Shown: positions 1 to 8,232, numbered from the stretch's first letter. The stretch is 35,674 nucleotides of DNA from Oscillospiraceae bacterium (GCA_017439805.1 JAFSIK010000042.1:1-35674); one strand, 5' to 3'. Notes: generated by a model not told the origin, from the letters alone. Program-made: numbers and translations.

Positions 1-2183
1 TAGATATTCTCGCCGCCGCGGATGATCATATCCTTCAGACGTCCGGTAATGCGGAAGTTGCCGTTTTCGTCCTCGCAGGCCAGGTCGCCTGTGTGCAGCC
101 AGCCCTCTGCGTCGATGGTTGCGGCGGTTGCGGCGGGCATTTTATAATAGCCTTTCATGATGTTATATCCGCGGGCAACGAACTCGCCGTCCACACCGAC
201 AGGACATTCCTCGCCGGTTTCGGGGTCAATAATTTTACACTCAACGTTTGCAAAGCGGCTGCCGACGGTGTTCGTGCGCACATCCAGAGAGTCGGTGAAG
301 CTGGACATGGTGCAGCCGGGAGAGGCCTCGGTCTGTCCGTAAACGCTGACTATCTGGGTCATGTTCATAACATCCGCTGCCTTGCGCATCAGGTCGGCGG
401 GGCAGTTTGCGCCGGCCATAATACCGGTGCGGATGTGGGAGAAGTCGGTTTTGGCAAAATCCTCATGGTTCATCATTGCGATGAACATTGTGGGAACGCC
501 GTTGAACGCCGTGATCTTCTCCTGATTTATGCAGGCCAGCGCAGGCTTGGGAGAGAAGTAAGGCAGAGGGCATATGGTTGTGCCATGGGTCATGGATGCG
601 GTCATCGACAGCACCATGCCGAAGCAATGGAACATTGGCACCTGTATCATCATACGGTCAGCGGTGGACAGATCCATATGATCGCCTATATATTTGCCGT
701 TGTTTACAACGTTGTAGTGGGTCAGCATAACGCCCTTGGGGAAGCCGGTTGTGCCGGAGGTGTACTGCATATTGCATACATCATTGGGGTTTACAGCGGC
801 AGCCATGGCACGCATTTCCTCCACGGATACCTGTCCGGAGCGCTCCACGGCTTCCTCCCAGGTCATGCAGCCATCCTGTCTGAAGCCTACGGTTATAACA
901 TTTCGCAGGAAAGGCAGACGTCTGGAGTGCAGAGGCTTGCCGGGACGGGTGGTTTTCAGTTCGGGACACAGCTCGTTGATGATTTCGGCATAATTGGAGT
1001 CCCGGTATCCCTCGACCAGTATAAGAGTGTGGGTATCGCTCTGGCGCAGCAGATACTCCGCCTCGTGAATCTTGTAGGCGGTATTGACGGTTACCAGTAC
1101 GGCGCCGATCTTGGCCGCAGCCCAGAAGCTTATATACCAGGCAGGTACGTTGGTGGCCCAAACGGCAACCTTGTCGCCGCGCTTTACGCCCAGAGCAATC
1201 AGACTGCGGGCAAACTCGTCCACATCGTCACGGAACTCGGAATAGGTGCGGGTATAGTCCAGAGTGGTGTAACGGAAAGCCGGCTGGTCGGGGAAATGCT
1301 CCACCTGAGCGTCCAGTACCTGAGAGAAGGTGGCGTCTATAAGGGTATCTTTTTTCCAGATAAATTCGCCTGTACCGGCGGTGTTGCGGTAAAGCTCTTT
1401 CTTTTTGCGGCTGACGCTTCTGAAGCGGCCGATGTAATCCACATAATGAGAGAAAATTATCTCGGTATCGGGTAATTCGGGTATCCACTCGGGATCCCAC
1501 AGCAGAGACACGAAACCGTCGTAGTTTACAGAGCGCAGAGCGTTTACCAGCTCTGTCATGGGCAGCTGACCGTCGCCGATAAGTTCGGGGCACTCCCCTG
1601 CTTCGGTTTTTACCGCATCGTAAACACGTACGTGCTTTACATACGCGCCAAGATTGCGGATGGTAAATTCAGCGCTCTCACCTGCGGCAAGACAGGTGTC
1701 GTGCATATTCCAGCAGGCAGACAGCAGGTCGCTGGCAAAATAATTCAAAACGTCACGCAGGCGTTCGGTATTGCTGAAAACCCCGGTGGTCTCAATCAAT
1801 ATCTCAACTCCCATGACCTCGGCCTCTGCAATGATTTTCTCCAGACGGGTCTCAACCGCCTCCATATCCTCGCAGCAGGTATGGACTACCACGTAGGGTA
1901 CGCTGAGATTTCGTGCGGCGGAAAGGGCATCGGAAATCTCACCGCTGTTTTCGTCCATCATATCGGCGGCAGTATCGATGCAGGGTATCTCCAGCTTCTG
2001 CTCGGCCAGTCTGCGGCGGGTGGCACGGGCCAGTTCGGGATTGATTGGGCTGGATTTGTCAGCGAATATTTTTTCAGTAACAGAGCCGATGACGATGCCG
2101 GCAAACTTGCTGGCGGCAGCCATGGCGCAGTAATCGTTCCAGCTTTCCGCCGGGATGTATCTTGTGGTAAATGCTGTTTTCAT
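1..2183 (-). CDS. TIM-barrel / acyl-CoA synthetase fusion protein (C-terminus cut by window edge)
   Basis: One uninterrupted minus-strand frame of 727 codons starts at 2183 and runs off the left edge. Residues 1 to about 255 look like an AP-endonuclease-2/xylose-isomerase-type TIM barrel, with LIET (E131), WNMHDT (H161, D162), HVRVYD (H184, D189) and IGDG. From about 275 the protein is an AMP-forming acyl-CoA synthetase. It has the ATP loop YTSGTTGFPKG at 474-484, YGQTEAS at 615-621, HTGD at 697-700 and GRLKDMIIRGGENI at 714-727. The acyl-CoA synthetase family activates a carboxylic acid as an acyl-adenylate and then an acyl-CoA. The barrel suggests sugar or polyol isomerase/epimerase chemistry, but its substrate cannot be read. 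The usual last metal Glu of the barrel is not obvious (SLLWDPEW at 226-233). The start lies 3 nt after the upstream stop with an AGGGGG site, so translation is probably coupled to the LeuA-like gene. Fold assignment is confident; function is not. Confidence 0.88.
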   Translation of the reverse strand, partial: MKTAFTTRYIPAESWNDYCAMAAASKFAGIVIGSVTEKIFADKSSPINPELARATRRRLAEQKLEIPCIDTAADMMDENSGEISDALSAARNLSVPYVVVHTCCEDMEAVETRLEKIIAEAEVMGVEILIETTGVFSNTERLRDVLNYFASDLLSACWNMHDTCLAAGESAEFTIRNLGAYVKHVRVYDAVKTEAGECPELIGDGQLPMTELVNALRSVNYDGFVSLLWDPEWIPELPDTEIIFSHYVDYIGRFRSVSRKKKELYRNTAGTGEFIWKKDTLIDATFSQVLDAQVEHFPDQPAFRYTTLDYTRTYSEFRDDVDEFARSLIALGVKRGDKVAVWATNVPAWYISFWAAAKIGAVLVTVNTAYKIHEAEYLLRQSDTHTLILVEGYRDSNYAEIINELCPELKTTRPGKPLHSRRLPFLRNVITVGFRQDGCMTWEEAVERSGQVSVEEMRAMAAAVNPNDVCNMQYTSGTTGFPKGVMLTHYNVVNNGKYIGDHMDLSTADRMMIQVPMFHCFGMVLSMTASMTHGTTICPLPYFSPKPALACINQEKITAFNGVPTMFIAMMNHEDFAKTDFSHIRTGIMAGANCPADLMRKAADVMNMTQIVSVYGQTEASPGCTMSSFTDSLDVRTNTVGSRFANVECKIIDPETGEECPVGVDGEFVARGYNIMKGYYKMPAATAATIDAEGWLHTGDLACEDENGNFRITGRLKDMIIRGGENI

Positions 2184-2186
2184 GTA

Positions 2187-3608
2187 TTAGCCCCCTTCGT
2201 AGACGATCTTGTTCAGGGCGTTGATGTAAGCCTTGATGCTTGCACCGATAATATCGGTGGAAATACCGCTGCCGGAGTAGAGTCTGCCACGGTCGCGGAT
2301 TTTTATAAGGGCGGAGCCCATGGCGTTGCGGCCCTCGGTAACGGACTGGATCTGAAAATCATCCAGCTCGTAATGGCGGCCTATAATCTGTTCGATAGCC
2401 ATAAAGGAGGCATCGATAGGACCGTCTCCGGCGCTGGTGCCGATAAGCTTTTTGCCGTCGCGCTCCAGAGTTATGGTAGCCATGGAGGTAATGCTGTTGC
2501 CGTTTGTAACAACATAGTTGTCGATGTTATAGACGGAAGGCACCTGCATAGCGGTGGAGGCGATGATAGCTTCCATTTCCCGGGTACCGATGAACTGCTT
2601 TTTCTCTGCGGCCTGCCGGAAAGCTTCGTATACCTTTACGTTGTCCTCCTCTGACAGGTTGTAGCCCATCAGGCCGATGACCTTTACCATTTCGGATATA
2701 TCATCGTTTTTGTCCAGAGTAATGTTTTTGGTAATACTCTCGCTGTCCATCATCACCTCATCAAAGGGTGACTGCTCGCTGCGCTTTGTCTGAAGAATCC
2801 AGCGCAGCTGCTTGGAGGAGCGGTTCAGGCTGGCGGTTCGGATACCTACTTCAAATCCCAGGCTGTCGCCCTTGGCCTGTATGAAATGAACGAAATCGTC
2901 CATTTTTACAAAACTCTCATCGGCGATGGAGGTTTTTATCTCATCCACGCCGTTTTCCAGCGCGGCGCATGCGCAGGCCACGCCAAGATGCAGACCGTCA
3001 GACAGCTGAGCACCCAGAGTAATGTCGTACAGGGCGGGAATATCAGATCGCAGGCTGCTGATAAATTCGGAAAATTCTTTGGAAGTATAAGCTCCCGCAT
3101 TGTCGCAGACAGTAATCTGGGAGGCGCCGGCCTCAATGGCGGTTTTGATGGCCTTTCGCAGGAAATCGGGCTCGGCGCGGGTAGCGTCAACGGCAGAAAA
3201 TTCAACCTTTTCACACTTTTCGCGGCAGGCAGAAACCAACTCTGTTACAGTTTCCAGAACAGCGGGGGCCTTCATGCCGCAAATATACTCCATCTGCACG
3301 GAGGAAACGGGCATCATAACATGCAGCGCGGGATTTTTAGCGTCCTTAATGCTGTTCCATGTGTCCTCAACGGATTGAACGGTCATACCTACAGCGGCGG
3401 AAATGACCGCGCTGTTCACTCCGGTGGCGATTGTGCGGTTGGTGAGCATATCCGCACGTCTGTCCTTAATGGGAGGAAGCTCTATTTTATCAACATTGAG
3501 CTTATCCAGAGATCTGGCAATTTCCAGTTTTTCTCTGAAACTCAAAGAATAATCCTTACCGGGAACAAATTCCCTCAATGTAATGTCGGAAACGGTGATT
3601 TTCTTCAT
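2187..3608 (-). CDS. 2-isopropylmalate synthase-like protein with degraded metal site
   Basis: 473 residues. The N-terminal part (about 1-270) is an HMGL-like TIM barrel and the C-terminal part (about 365-465) is a typical LeuA regulatory domain, with GDGPIDASF, VTEGRNAMGS and STDIIGASIKAYINALNK. In true 2-isopropylmalate, citramalate and homocitrate synthases the divalent metal is held by the Asp of LRDG, both His of HxHND and the Asn of GERxGN. Here the matching positions read E13 (DITLRE), Q201 and S203 (AQLSDG), and S260 (GIRTAS). Normal Claisen condensation with acetyl-CoA is therefore doubtful. The protein could be a changed-function enzyme, a regulator or an inactive paralogue. The start has an AAAGGAG site 8 nt upstream. 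The gene sits directly behind a T-box leader and 3 nt ahead of the TIM-AMP-ligase fusion, which argues for a shared pathway. Automatic annotation would probably call it leuA; I would not. Confidence 0.85.
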   Translation of the reverse strand: MKKITVSDITLREFVPGKDYSLSFREKLEIARSLDKLNVDKIELPPIKDRRADMLTNRTIATGVNSAVISAAVGMTVQSVEDTWNSIKDAKNPALHVMMPVSSVQMEYICGMKAPAVLETVTELVSACREKCEKVEFSAVDATRAEPDFLRKAIKTAIEAGASQITVCDNAGAYTSKEFSEFISSLRSDIPALYDITLGAQLSDGLHLGVACACAALENGVDEIKTSIADESFVKMDDFVHFIQAKGDSLGFEVGIRTASLNRSSKQLRWILQTKRSEQSPFDEVMMDSESITKNITLDKNDDISEMVKVIGLMGYNLSEEDNVKVYEAFRQAAEKKQFIGTREMEAIIASTAMQVPSVYNIDNYVVTNGNSITSMATITLERDGKKLIGTSAGDGPIDASFMAIEQIIGRHYELDDFQIQSVTEGRNAMGSALIKIRDRGRLYSGSGISTDIIGASIKAYINALNKIVYEGG

Positions 3609-3632
3609 AATCGTTGCTCCTTTGCTGAAAAT

Positions 3633-3917
3633 AAAAATCCCAGAAGCTGAATTTATCAGCTCCTGGGACGATAATAAACTATTACCGCGGTACCACCCGG
3701 GATTACTGCTTTCGCAGTCACTCGTCGGACTCTTTCAAGTCCCCGGCCATGATAACGGAGCCTGCCGTAGTCCCTTAATACGCAGCGGCGGTTCGGGGAC
3801 TCTGCTCAGGTAGGAGACTGCGGGTTTTTGACCTGCCGGCTTTCACCTGCCGCCGGCTCTCTGCAAGGTTTTTAAAAACTCGCATAATACCTTCAACGCA
3901 TTTAGGTTATTTTGTTG
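3633..3917 (-). ncRNA. T-box leader of the LeuA-like operon
   Basis: On the minus strand, the antiterminator T-box sequence GGGTGGTACCGCGG lies at 3685-3698. It is followed by a terminator hairpin at 3638-3668 (TCCCAG...CTGGGA) and a T-run at 3633-3637. Upstream is a Stem I-like region with an AGAGAG element and a GCCGGC distal arm. T-box leaders bind a cognate uncharged tRNA and then allow read-through. The specifier loop lies between GCG/CGC and AGGTA/TACCT helices, and its 3' strand is AGTCTCC. CTC (Leu) at 3814-3816 fits the downstream gene. TCC (Ser) at 3813-3815 cannot be excluded by eye. Confidence 0.93.
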
Positions 3918-3923
3918 TGAATA

Positions 3924-3952
3924 AAAATACCACAGCCGTGTTTTATTGTCAA
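3924..3952 (-). promoter_or_regulatory. sigma-A-type promoter for the T-box operon
   Basis: Minus strand: TTGACA (3947-3952), a 17-nt spacer, then TATTTT (3924-3929). It lies only 18 nt past the stop of the upstream UPF0210 gene and no terminator hairpin is visible between them. Some read-through from that gene is therefore possible. Confidence 0.8.
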
Positions 3953-3969
3953 CACTTTTTTAGCGGCGC

Positions 3970-5328
3970 TTAGTTTTTAAGACTGTGCATGGGAGCGGGA
4001 ATTCGCCCTCCCCTGCCGATGAAATCCACACTGCTTTCCTGGTGGACGGGCATTACAGGAGCACTGCCAAGAAGTCCGCCGAATTCCACGCTGTCACCCA
4101 CCACCTTGCCCGGTGCGGGAATTATGCGCACAGCGGTGGTTTTGGTGTTTACCACACCGATGGCAGCCTCGTCGGCAATAATGGCGGAAATGGTTTCTGC
4201 AGTGGTGTCACCGGGAACGGCTATCATATCAAGACCAACGGAGCATACGCAGGTCATGGCCTCAAGTTTGTCAAGAGTCAAAGTTCCGCCGGAAGCGGCA
4301 GCTATCATGCCCTCGTCCTCGCTGACGGGGATAAACGCGCCGGAAAGGCCTCCCACGTGACCGGATGCCATAACGCCGCCCTTTTTAACGGCGTCGTTGA
4401 GCATGGCAAGAGCCGCGGTGGTGCCGTGAGTGCCGCAGGTCTCAAGACCGATTTCCTCCAGAATACGGGCCACACTGTCGCCCTTTGCGGGAGTGGGAGC
4501 CAGTGAAAGGTCCACAACTCCGAAAGGCACGTCCAGACGTCTGGAGGCTTCCTGTGCCACCAGCTGACCCATGCGGGTTATTTGGAAAGCGGTTCGTTTG
4601 ATGGTTTCGGCAACCACATCAAAGCTGGCGCCTTTGACCTTTTTCAAAGCGCTGTGCACAACGCCGGGGCCGGATACGCCCACATTTATGACACACTCAG
4701 GCTCGCCCACACCATGGAAAGCGCCGGCCATAAAGGGGTTATCCTCAACGGCATTGGCGAACACAACCAGCTTTGCGCAGCCAAGTCCGCCGTCAGCTGC
4801 CGTAAGGGCGGCGGTTTCCTTGATAACGCGACCCATAAGGGCAACAGCGTCCATATTTATACCGGCCTTGGTAGTGGCAACGTTTACGCTGGAGCAAACA
4901 CGCTCGGTGGAAGCCAGAGCGGCGGGAATCGACGCGATAAGACGGCGGTCACCTTCCGTAAATCCCTTATGTACAAGAGCGGAAAAACCGCCTATGAAAT
5001 TTACTCCGCACTCTTTTGCCGCCTTGTCCATCGCCACGGCAATGGGGGTAAGGTCATCAGCGCGACAGGAGCCTGCAACGATGGCGGCGGGAGTAACGGA
5101 AATTCTCTTGTTTACGATGGGAATACCCAGTTCGTTTTCAATTGCGCAGCCTGTAGCCACCAGATTTTCAGCCTTGCGGACAATTTTTTCATAAATACGC
5201 CGGGCGCATTCATCAATGTCCTCATGGGCGCAGTCCAGCAGGGATATGCCCATAGTTATGGTACGGATATCCAGATGCTGATTGTCGATCATGGCCAGGG
5301 TGCGCAGTATTTCTTTATGACTGATCAT
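3970..5328 (-). CDS. UPF0210 family protein (PFL-like fold)
   Basis: 452 residues matching the UPF0210/DUF711 family, whose fold is related to pyruvate formate-lyase-like barrels and whose biochemical role is not settled. Recognisable stretches are [38 protein letters not shown], and the Gly-rich segment HVGGLSGAF near residue 340. Length is usual for the family (about 450). No signal peptide or membrane segment is visible, so it is probably cytosolic. The start follows a GAGGTG site and lies 8 nt after the stop of the UPF0237 ACT gene. UPF0237 and UPF0210 proteins are commonly encoded side by side, so the two probably act together, with the ACT protein perhaps sensing an amino acid (inference). 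Confidence 0.9.
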   Translation of the reverse strand: MISHKEILRTLAMIDNQHLDIRTITMGISLLDCAHEDIDECARRIYEKIVRKAENLVATGCAIENELGIPIVNKRISVTPAAIVAGSCRADDLTPIAVAMDKAAKECGVNFIGGFSALVHKGFTEGDRRLIASIPAALASTERVCSSVNVATTKAGINMDAVALMGRVIKETAALTAADGGLGCAKLVVFANAVEDNPFMAGAFHGVGEPECVINVGVSGPGVVHSALKKVKGASFDVVAETIKRTAFQITRMGQLVAQEASRRLDVPFGVVDLSLAPTPAKGDSVARILEEIGLETCGTHGTTAALAMLNDAVKKGGVMASGHVGGLSGAFIPVSEDEGMIAAASGGTLTLDKLEAMTCVCSVGLDMIAVPGDTTAETISAIIADEAAIGVVNTKTTAVRIIPAPGKVVGDSVEFGGLLGSAPVMPVHQESSVDFIGRGGRIPAPMHSLKN

Positions 5329-5336
5329 TTGGCACC

Positions 5337-5606
5337 TCAGACCTTATACATTGCGTTGAAAATGTCCTCGCGCTGGATACGGATGGCAAGACCGGTATCC
5401 TCGCCCTTCTTTTTAAGGGATGAATGGATGGTTTCAAAGGGAGTTTCTGTGTTTCCGATATCCACCAGCATGGTCATGGTGAAAAAGCCCTGCATTACCG
5501 TCTGGTTGATGTCCAGAATATTTACACCCATAGAGGCAAGCAGGGTGCATACCTCAGCAATAATACCCACTCGGTCGTTGCCGACTACAGTTACAATTCC
5601 TCTCAT
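5337..5606 (-). CDS. UPF0237-type ACT domain protein
   Basis: 89 residues from the ATG at 5606. The frame is open further upstream, but a start beyond 5623 would overlap the preceding ACT gene and lacks family similarity. A single ACT domain fills the protein: [19 protein letters not shown], then [14 protein letters not shown] and a hydrophobic FTMTMLVDI strand. ACT domains bind amino acids and control partner proteins. The usual partner of this small family is the UPF0210 protein, which is encoded 8 nt downstream. The gap to the upstream tandem-ACT gene is 16 nt. Confidence 0.88.
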   Translation of the reverse strand: MRGIVTVVGNDRVGIIAEVCTLLASMGVNILDINQTVMQGFFTMTMLVDIGNTETPFETIHSSLKKKGEDTGLAIRIQREDIFNAMYKV

Positions 5607-5622
5607 TTTCAATACCCTTACC

Positions 5623-6060
5623 TTAGAATTTATCCACTTCCTGCTGGCTGATAATGTGAACGCCGGCATCGGAGAGAATTTTTGCGCACTTTTCCTTGTC
5701 AGAGGGACGGATGATAATTACCGCGTCGTCAAGAGTGCTGCGGCAGAAAGAATAGGAATACTCGATGGAAATATCGCTTTCCTCGATAAGTGCCAGGATA
5801 TTTGCAAGCCCCATGGGCTTGTGGGGCATGCCAACACAGAGCACTTCGTTGGCCTTTGCAATATAGCCGTTTTCCTTAAGAACTTCGATAGACTTGTCAA
5901 CATCCCCGCTTTTTACGATGCAGCGGATAATGCCGAAACCGGCGGTGTCTGCTATGGACAGGGCAAGAAGATTTATTTCGTTTTCACCAAGGACGCGGGT
6001 AAGTTCCTTGAGAGTTCCTTTTGCATTTTCAAGAAAGACGGATACCTGTTTGATAAACAT
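5623..6060 (-). CDS. tandem ACT domain protein
   Basis: 145 residues. Two ACT-like modules are visible: residues about 1-70 (QVSVFLENAKGTLKEL, then GFGIIRCIV) and about 72-140 (VLCVGMPHKPMGLANIL, then DDAVIIIRP). No enzyme domain is attached. Small double-ACT proteins often sit beside phenylacetate-CoA ligase genes in anaerobes. They are taken to be amino-acid or aromatic-acid sensors, but the ligand is unknown. A GGAGG site precedes the ATG, and the gene starts 12 nt after the paaK stop in the same operon. Confidence 0.88.
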   Translation of the reverse strand: MFIKQVSVFLENAKGTLKELTRVLGENEINLLALSIADTAGFGIIRCIVKSGDVDKSIEVLKENGYIAKANEVLCVGMPHKPMGLANILALIEESDISIEYSYSFCRSTLDDAVIIIRPSDKEKCAKILSDAGVHIISQQEVDKF

Positions 6061-6072
6061 TGTGCTTCCTCC

Positions 6073-7377
6073 TTAAATCTTTCTGTTGTCGATAAGACGC
6101 TTGGCCTTGCCTTCGCTGCGGGGTATGGAGCGGGGCGCCACAAGGGTGATCTTGCACTGGATGCCAACAACGGATTTTATCTGGTCGGCAATCTGGCGGC
6201 GGAGAGTTTCAATGTGAGCCACGGTGTCGGAGAACATATTTTCGGTCAGTTCCACCTGTACCTCCAGACTGTCAGTGTAATTTTCACGCTCAGCAATAAT
6301 AACGTAATGAGGAGCCACGCCGTTTATGCCTACCAGAACGGACTCGATCTGGCTGGGGAATACGTTTACGCCGCGGATGACCAGCATATCGTCGGTACGA
6401 CCGGTGATTCGGCCCATACGGACGTGAGTTCTGCCGCAGGGGCAGGGATCGTCGTAGAGCACGCATATGTCATGGGTGCGGTAGCGCAGCATGGGCTGGC
6501 CTTCCTTGGTGATGGTGGTGAACACCAGCTCACCGGGTACGCCGTAAGGCATGGGCTCGCCGGTAACAGGGTCAATAATTTCGGGGATAACATGGTCCTC
6601 GTTTACATGGCAGCCGTTTTTGGCACAGCATTCAAAGGACACGCCGGGGCCGGCAATTTCGGTCAAGCCGTAAATATCCATAGCGTCAATATTCAGCAGA
6701 CCCTCAAGATTGCGGCGCATTTCCTCACTCCAGGGCTCGGCGCCGAAGCAGCCGGACTTGAGCTTAAGGTCGTCAACGATACCCATTTCGCGGGCAGTCT
6801 CACCCAGATAGGTGGCATAGGACGGGGTACAGCACAGCATGGTGGAGCCAAGTTCCTTCATCATCATAAGCTGGCGCTGGGTGTTGCCGCTGGACATGGG
6901 GATTACCATGGCGCCAACTCTCTGGGCACCCTGGTGAGCGCCGAGTCCGCCGGTAAACAGGCCGTAGCCGTAGGCCACCTGAATGATGTCATCGGGTCCG
7001 GCGCCGGCAGCGGTAAGGGCGCGGGCAACCATTTCGGTCCATACCTCAATGTCATTTGCGGTATATCCGGAAACGATTGGTTTGCCGGTGGTGCCGGAGG
7101 AACCCTGAATACGGACTATTTCCTTTTTGGGTGCTGCAAGCAGACCAAAGGGGAAGCAGTCGCGCAGGTCGGTTTTTTCGGTAAAAGGCAGCAGACGCAG
7201 GTCATCGCGGGTCTTTATATCCTCGGGTCGCACACCCTTTTCATCCATTCTCTTTCTGTAAAGAGGTACGTTGTCGTACACTCTGCGGACGGTTTCAGCC
7301 AGACGCTTGCTCTGAATTTCAAACAGCTCGTCCCGGCTGATACACTCCATTTTAGGATCGTAAATTTTGTTTTCCAT
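6073..7377 (-). CDS. paaK: phenylacetate-CoA ligase (or aryl-acetate relative)
   Basis: 434 residues, the normal PaaK length. It is an AMP-forming ligase with the ATP loop GSSGTTGKP at 92-100, the TPSYATY segment near 184-190 and YGLTE at 236-240. A Cys/His-rich stretch (FECCAKNGCH) and a DPCPCG motif are typical of the PaaK branch, as is the C-terminal GRTDDMLVIRGVNVFPSQ. The family converts phenylacetate or similar aryl acids (including indoleacetate) plus ATP and CoA to the aryl-acetyl-CoA. In gut anaerobes this usually serves aromatic amino acid by-products. No aerobic paa ring-oxidation genes are nearby. It is followed by two ACT genes and UPF0210, all co-directional. The start is supported by AGTAGGAG. 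Confidence 0.92.
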   Translation of the reverse strand: MENKIYDPKMECISRDELFEIQSKRLAETVRRVYDNVPLYRKRMDEKGVRPEDIKTRDDLRLLPFTEKTDLRDCFPFGLLAAPKKEIVRIQGSSGTTGKPIVSGYTANDIEVWTEMVARALTAAGAGPDDIIQVAYGYGLFTGGLGAHQGAQRVGAMVIPMSSGNTQRQLMMMKELGSTMLCCTPSYATYLGETAREMGIVDDLKLKSGCFGAEPWSEEMRRNLEGLLNIDAMDIYGLTEIAGPGVSFECCAKNGCHVNEDHVIPEIIDPVTGEPMPYGVPGELVFTTITKEGQPMLRYRTHDICVLYDDPCPCGRTHVRMGRITGRTDDMLVIRGVNVFPSQIESVLVGINGVAPHYVIIAERENYTDSLEVQVELTENMFSDTVAHIETLRRQIADQIKSVVGIQCKITLVAPRSIPRSEGKAKRLIDNRKI

Positions 7378-7408
7378 ATATTCTCCTACTTTCTATGTAT
7401 GAAAAGCA

Positions 7409-8044
7409 TTATTTGCGGCGTTTTTTGGATATTTCCGGCGGTACGGACACGTTTTCCACCTCGTGCAGTTCTTCGGCGGGAATGTTTACGTTCTGCAGCT
7501 TAATGATTTTCTCCGCCAGAAGCTTAGAAAAAGACGCCATTATAGCCGCCCAGGAAACCAGATTGGAAACTGCATTTTCCGTGGTGTCGGTGGAATCCAG
7601 AACATGCTGCGCCTGTTCCTTAACCTGTCCGATGAAGCTGAGAACACTTTCGTTATGGCGGCGAACATACTCACTGTAGATAACCTTCAGCTCGTCTACG
7701 CTTAAATCCACGGGTATCATTTTCTGCACACAGGCGATGGGAAGGCTCTGCTTCAGGGTACATATCATTATAAGATAGGCAAGATGCACGCGGGAGTAGC
7801 GTTTTTTGTAAGGCGCGGGCATTATCTTGATTCTAACATAATTATTTATTGCGCTGGGGGTTACAACCTTTTCGTCGAATTCATCATGGGGCAGGAAATC
7901 AAGGTATCTTTTCAAAAGAGCGATAACCTGATCCATATAAAGTTCGATAACGGGCAGTTCATCCCACCCGGGCAGAGTATAATCGCGCATATACTTATCC
8001 CAACGGCGCAGCTTGGCCGCTATAAAATCCTTGTCGTAGAACAT
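7409..8044 (-). CDS. DUF1836 domain protein, probable transcriptional regulator
   Basis: 211 residues from the ATG at 8044, chosen over an in-frame ATG at 8089 because GGGG lies just upstream and the family begins here. It matches DUF1836: an N-terminal helical region with VVTPSAINNYVRIKIMPAP, the HTH-like part, followed by YSRVHLAYLIMICTLKQSLPI. The C-terminal third is helical and Lys/Arg-rich. These proteins are thought to have a MerR-like DNA-binding region, but their targets are mostly unknown. The gene heads the paaK group (paaK starts 31 nt downstream) and is divergent from degV. An 11-bp inverted repeat in the shared promoter region could be its operator (inference). Confidence 0.82.
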   Translation of the reverse strand: MFYDKDFIAAKLRRWDKYMRDYTLPGWDELPVIELYMDQVIALLKRYLDFLPHDEFDEKVVTPSAINNYVRIKIMPAPYKKRYSRVHLAYLIMICTLKQSLPIACVQKMIPVDLSVDELKVIYSEYVRRHNESVLSFIGQVKEQAQHVLDSTDTTENAVSNLVSWAAIMASFSKLLAEKIIKLQNVNIPAEELHEVENVSVPPEISKKRRK

Positions 8045-8077
8045 TTTATGACCCCACAATAATAAATAATAAAGCCA

Positions 8078-8101
8078 GCAAATTTCCAAAGAAAAATTTG
8101 C
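8078..8101 (-). repeat. small inverted repeat in the DUF1836 leader
   Basis: GCAAATTT at 8078-8085 and AAATTTGC at 8094-8101 form an 8-bp hairpin with an 8-nt loop, about 35 nt ahead of the DUF1836 start. No T-run follows it on the minus strand, so it is not a clear terminator. Confidence 0.5.
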
Positions 8102-8144
8102 AGTTTTGCCATAATAATGATATACTGTTTGCCAGTGTATTTTT

Positions 8145-8165
8145 AAACGCAGTTTTTTTGCGTTT
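8145..8165. repeat. 7-bp inverted repeat around a T-tract
   Basis: AAACGCA (8145-8151) and TGCGTTT (8159-8165) flank a T-rich centre (on the minus strand an A-tract). It lies in the predicted 5' leader of DUF1836. It could be a hairpin or an operator. Confidence 0.45.
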
Positions 8166-8169
8166 TATA

Positions 8170-8180
8170 AAACACCTAAA
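8170..8180. promoter_or_regulatory. inverted repeat half-site 1 (candidate operator)
   Basis: AAACACCTAAA. Its exact reverse complement occurs at 8279-8289. The heptamer AAACACC is repeated at 8178-8184. The site lies just downstream of the DUF1836 promoter. The binding protein is unknown. Confidence 0.55.
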
Positions 8181-8203
8181 CACCAAATCGTATTATTCTT
8201 TAT

Positions 8204-8232
8204 ATTATACCGCATATTGCGTCAATATTCAA
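8204..8232 (-). promoter_or_regulatory. promoter for the DUF1836-paaK group
   Basis: Minus strand: TTGAAT (8227-8232), 17-nt spacer, perfect TATAAT (8204-8209). Transcription would give a leader of about 150 nt that contains half-site 1 and the two small inverted repeats. Confidence 0.75.

Noticed and set aside
93-1475. 460-codon plus-strand ORF at the left edge
   Set aside because: The opposite strand carries an unbroken acyl-CoA synthetase with all core motifs, so this frame is its shadow.
4582-7503. 973-codon plus-strand ORF opposite UPF0210, the ACT genes and paaK
   Set aside because: It is antisense to four genes with strong family motifs, has no domain-like composition (rich in Gly, His, Asn, typical of reverse-complement shadows) and no ribosome site. 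It reflects codon bias of the real genes.
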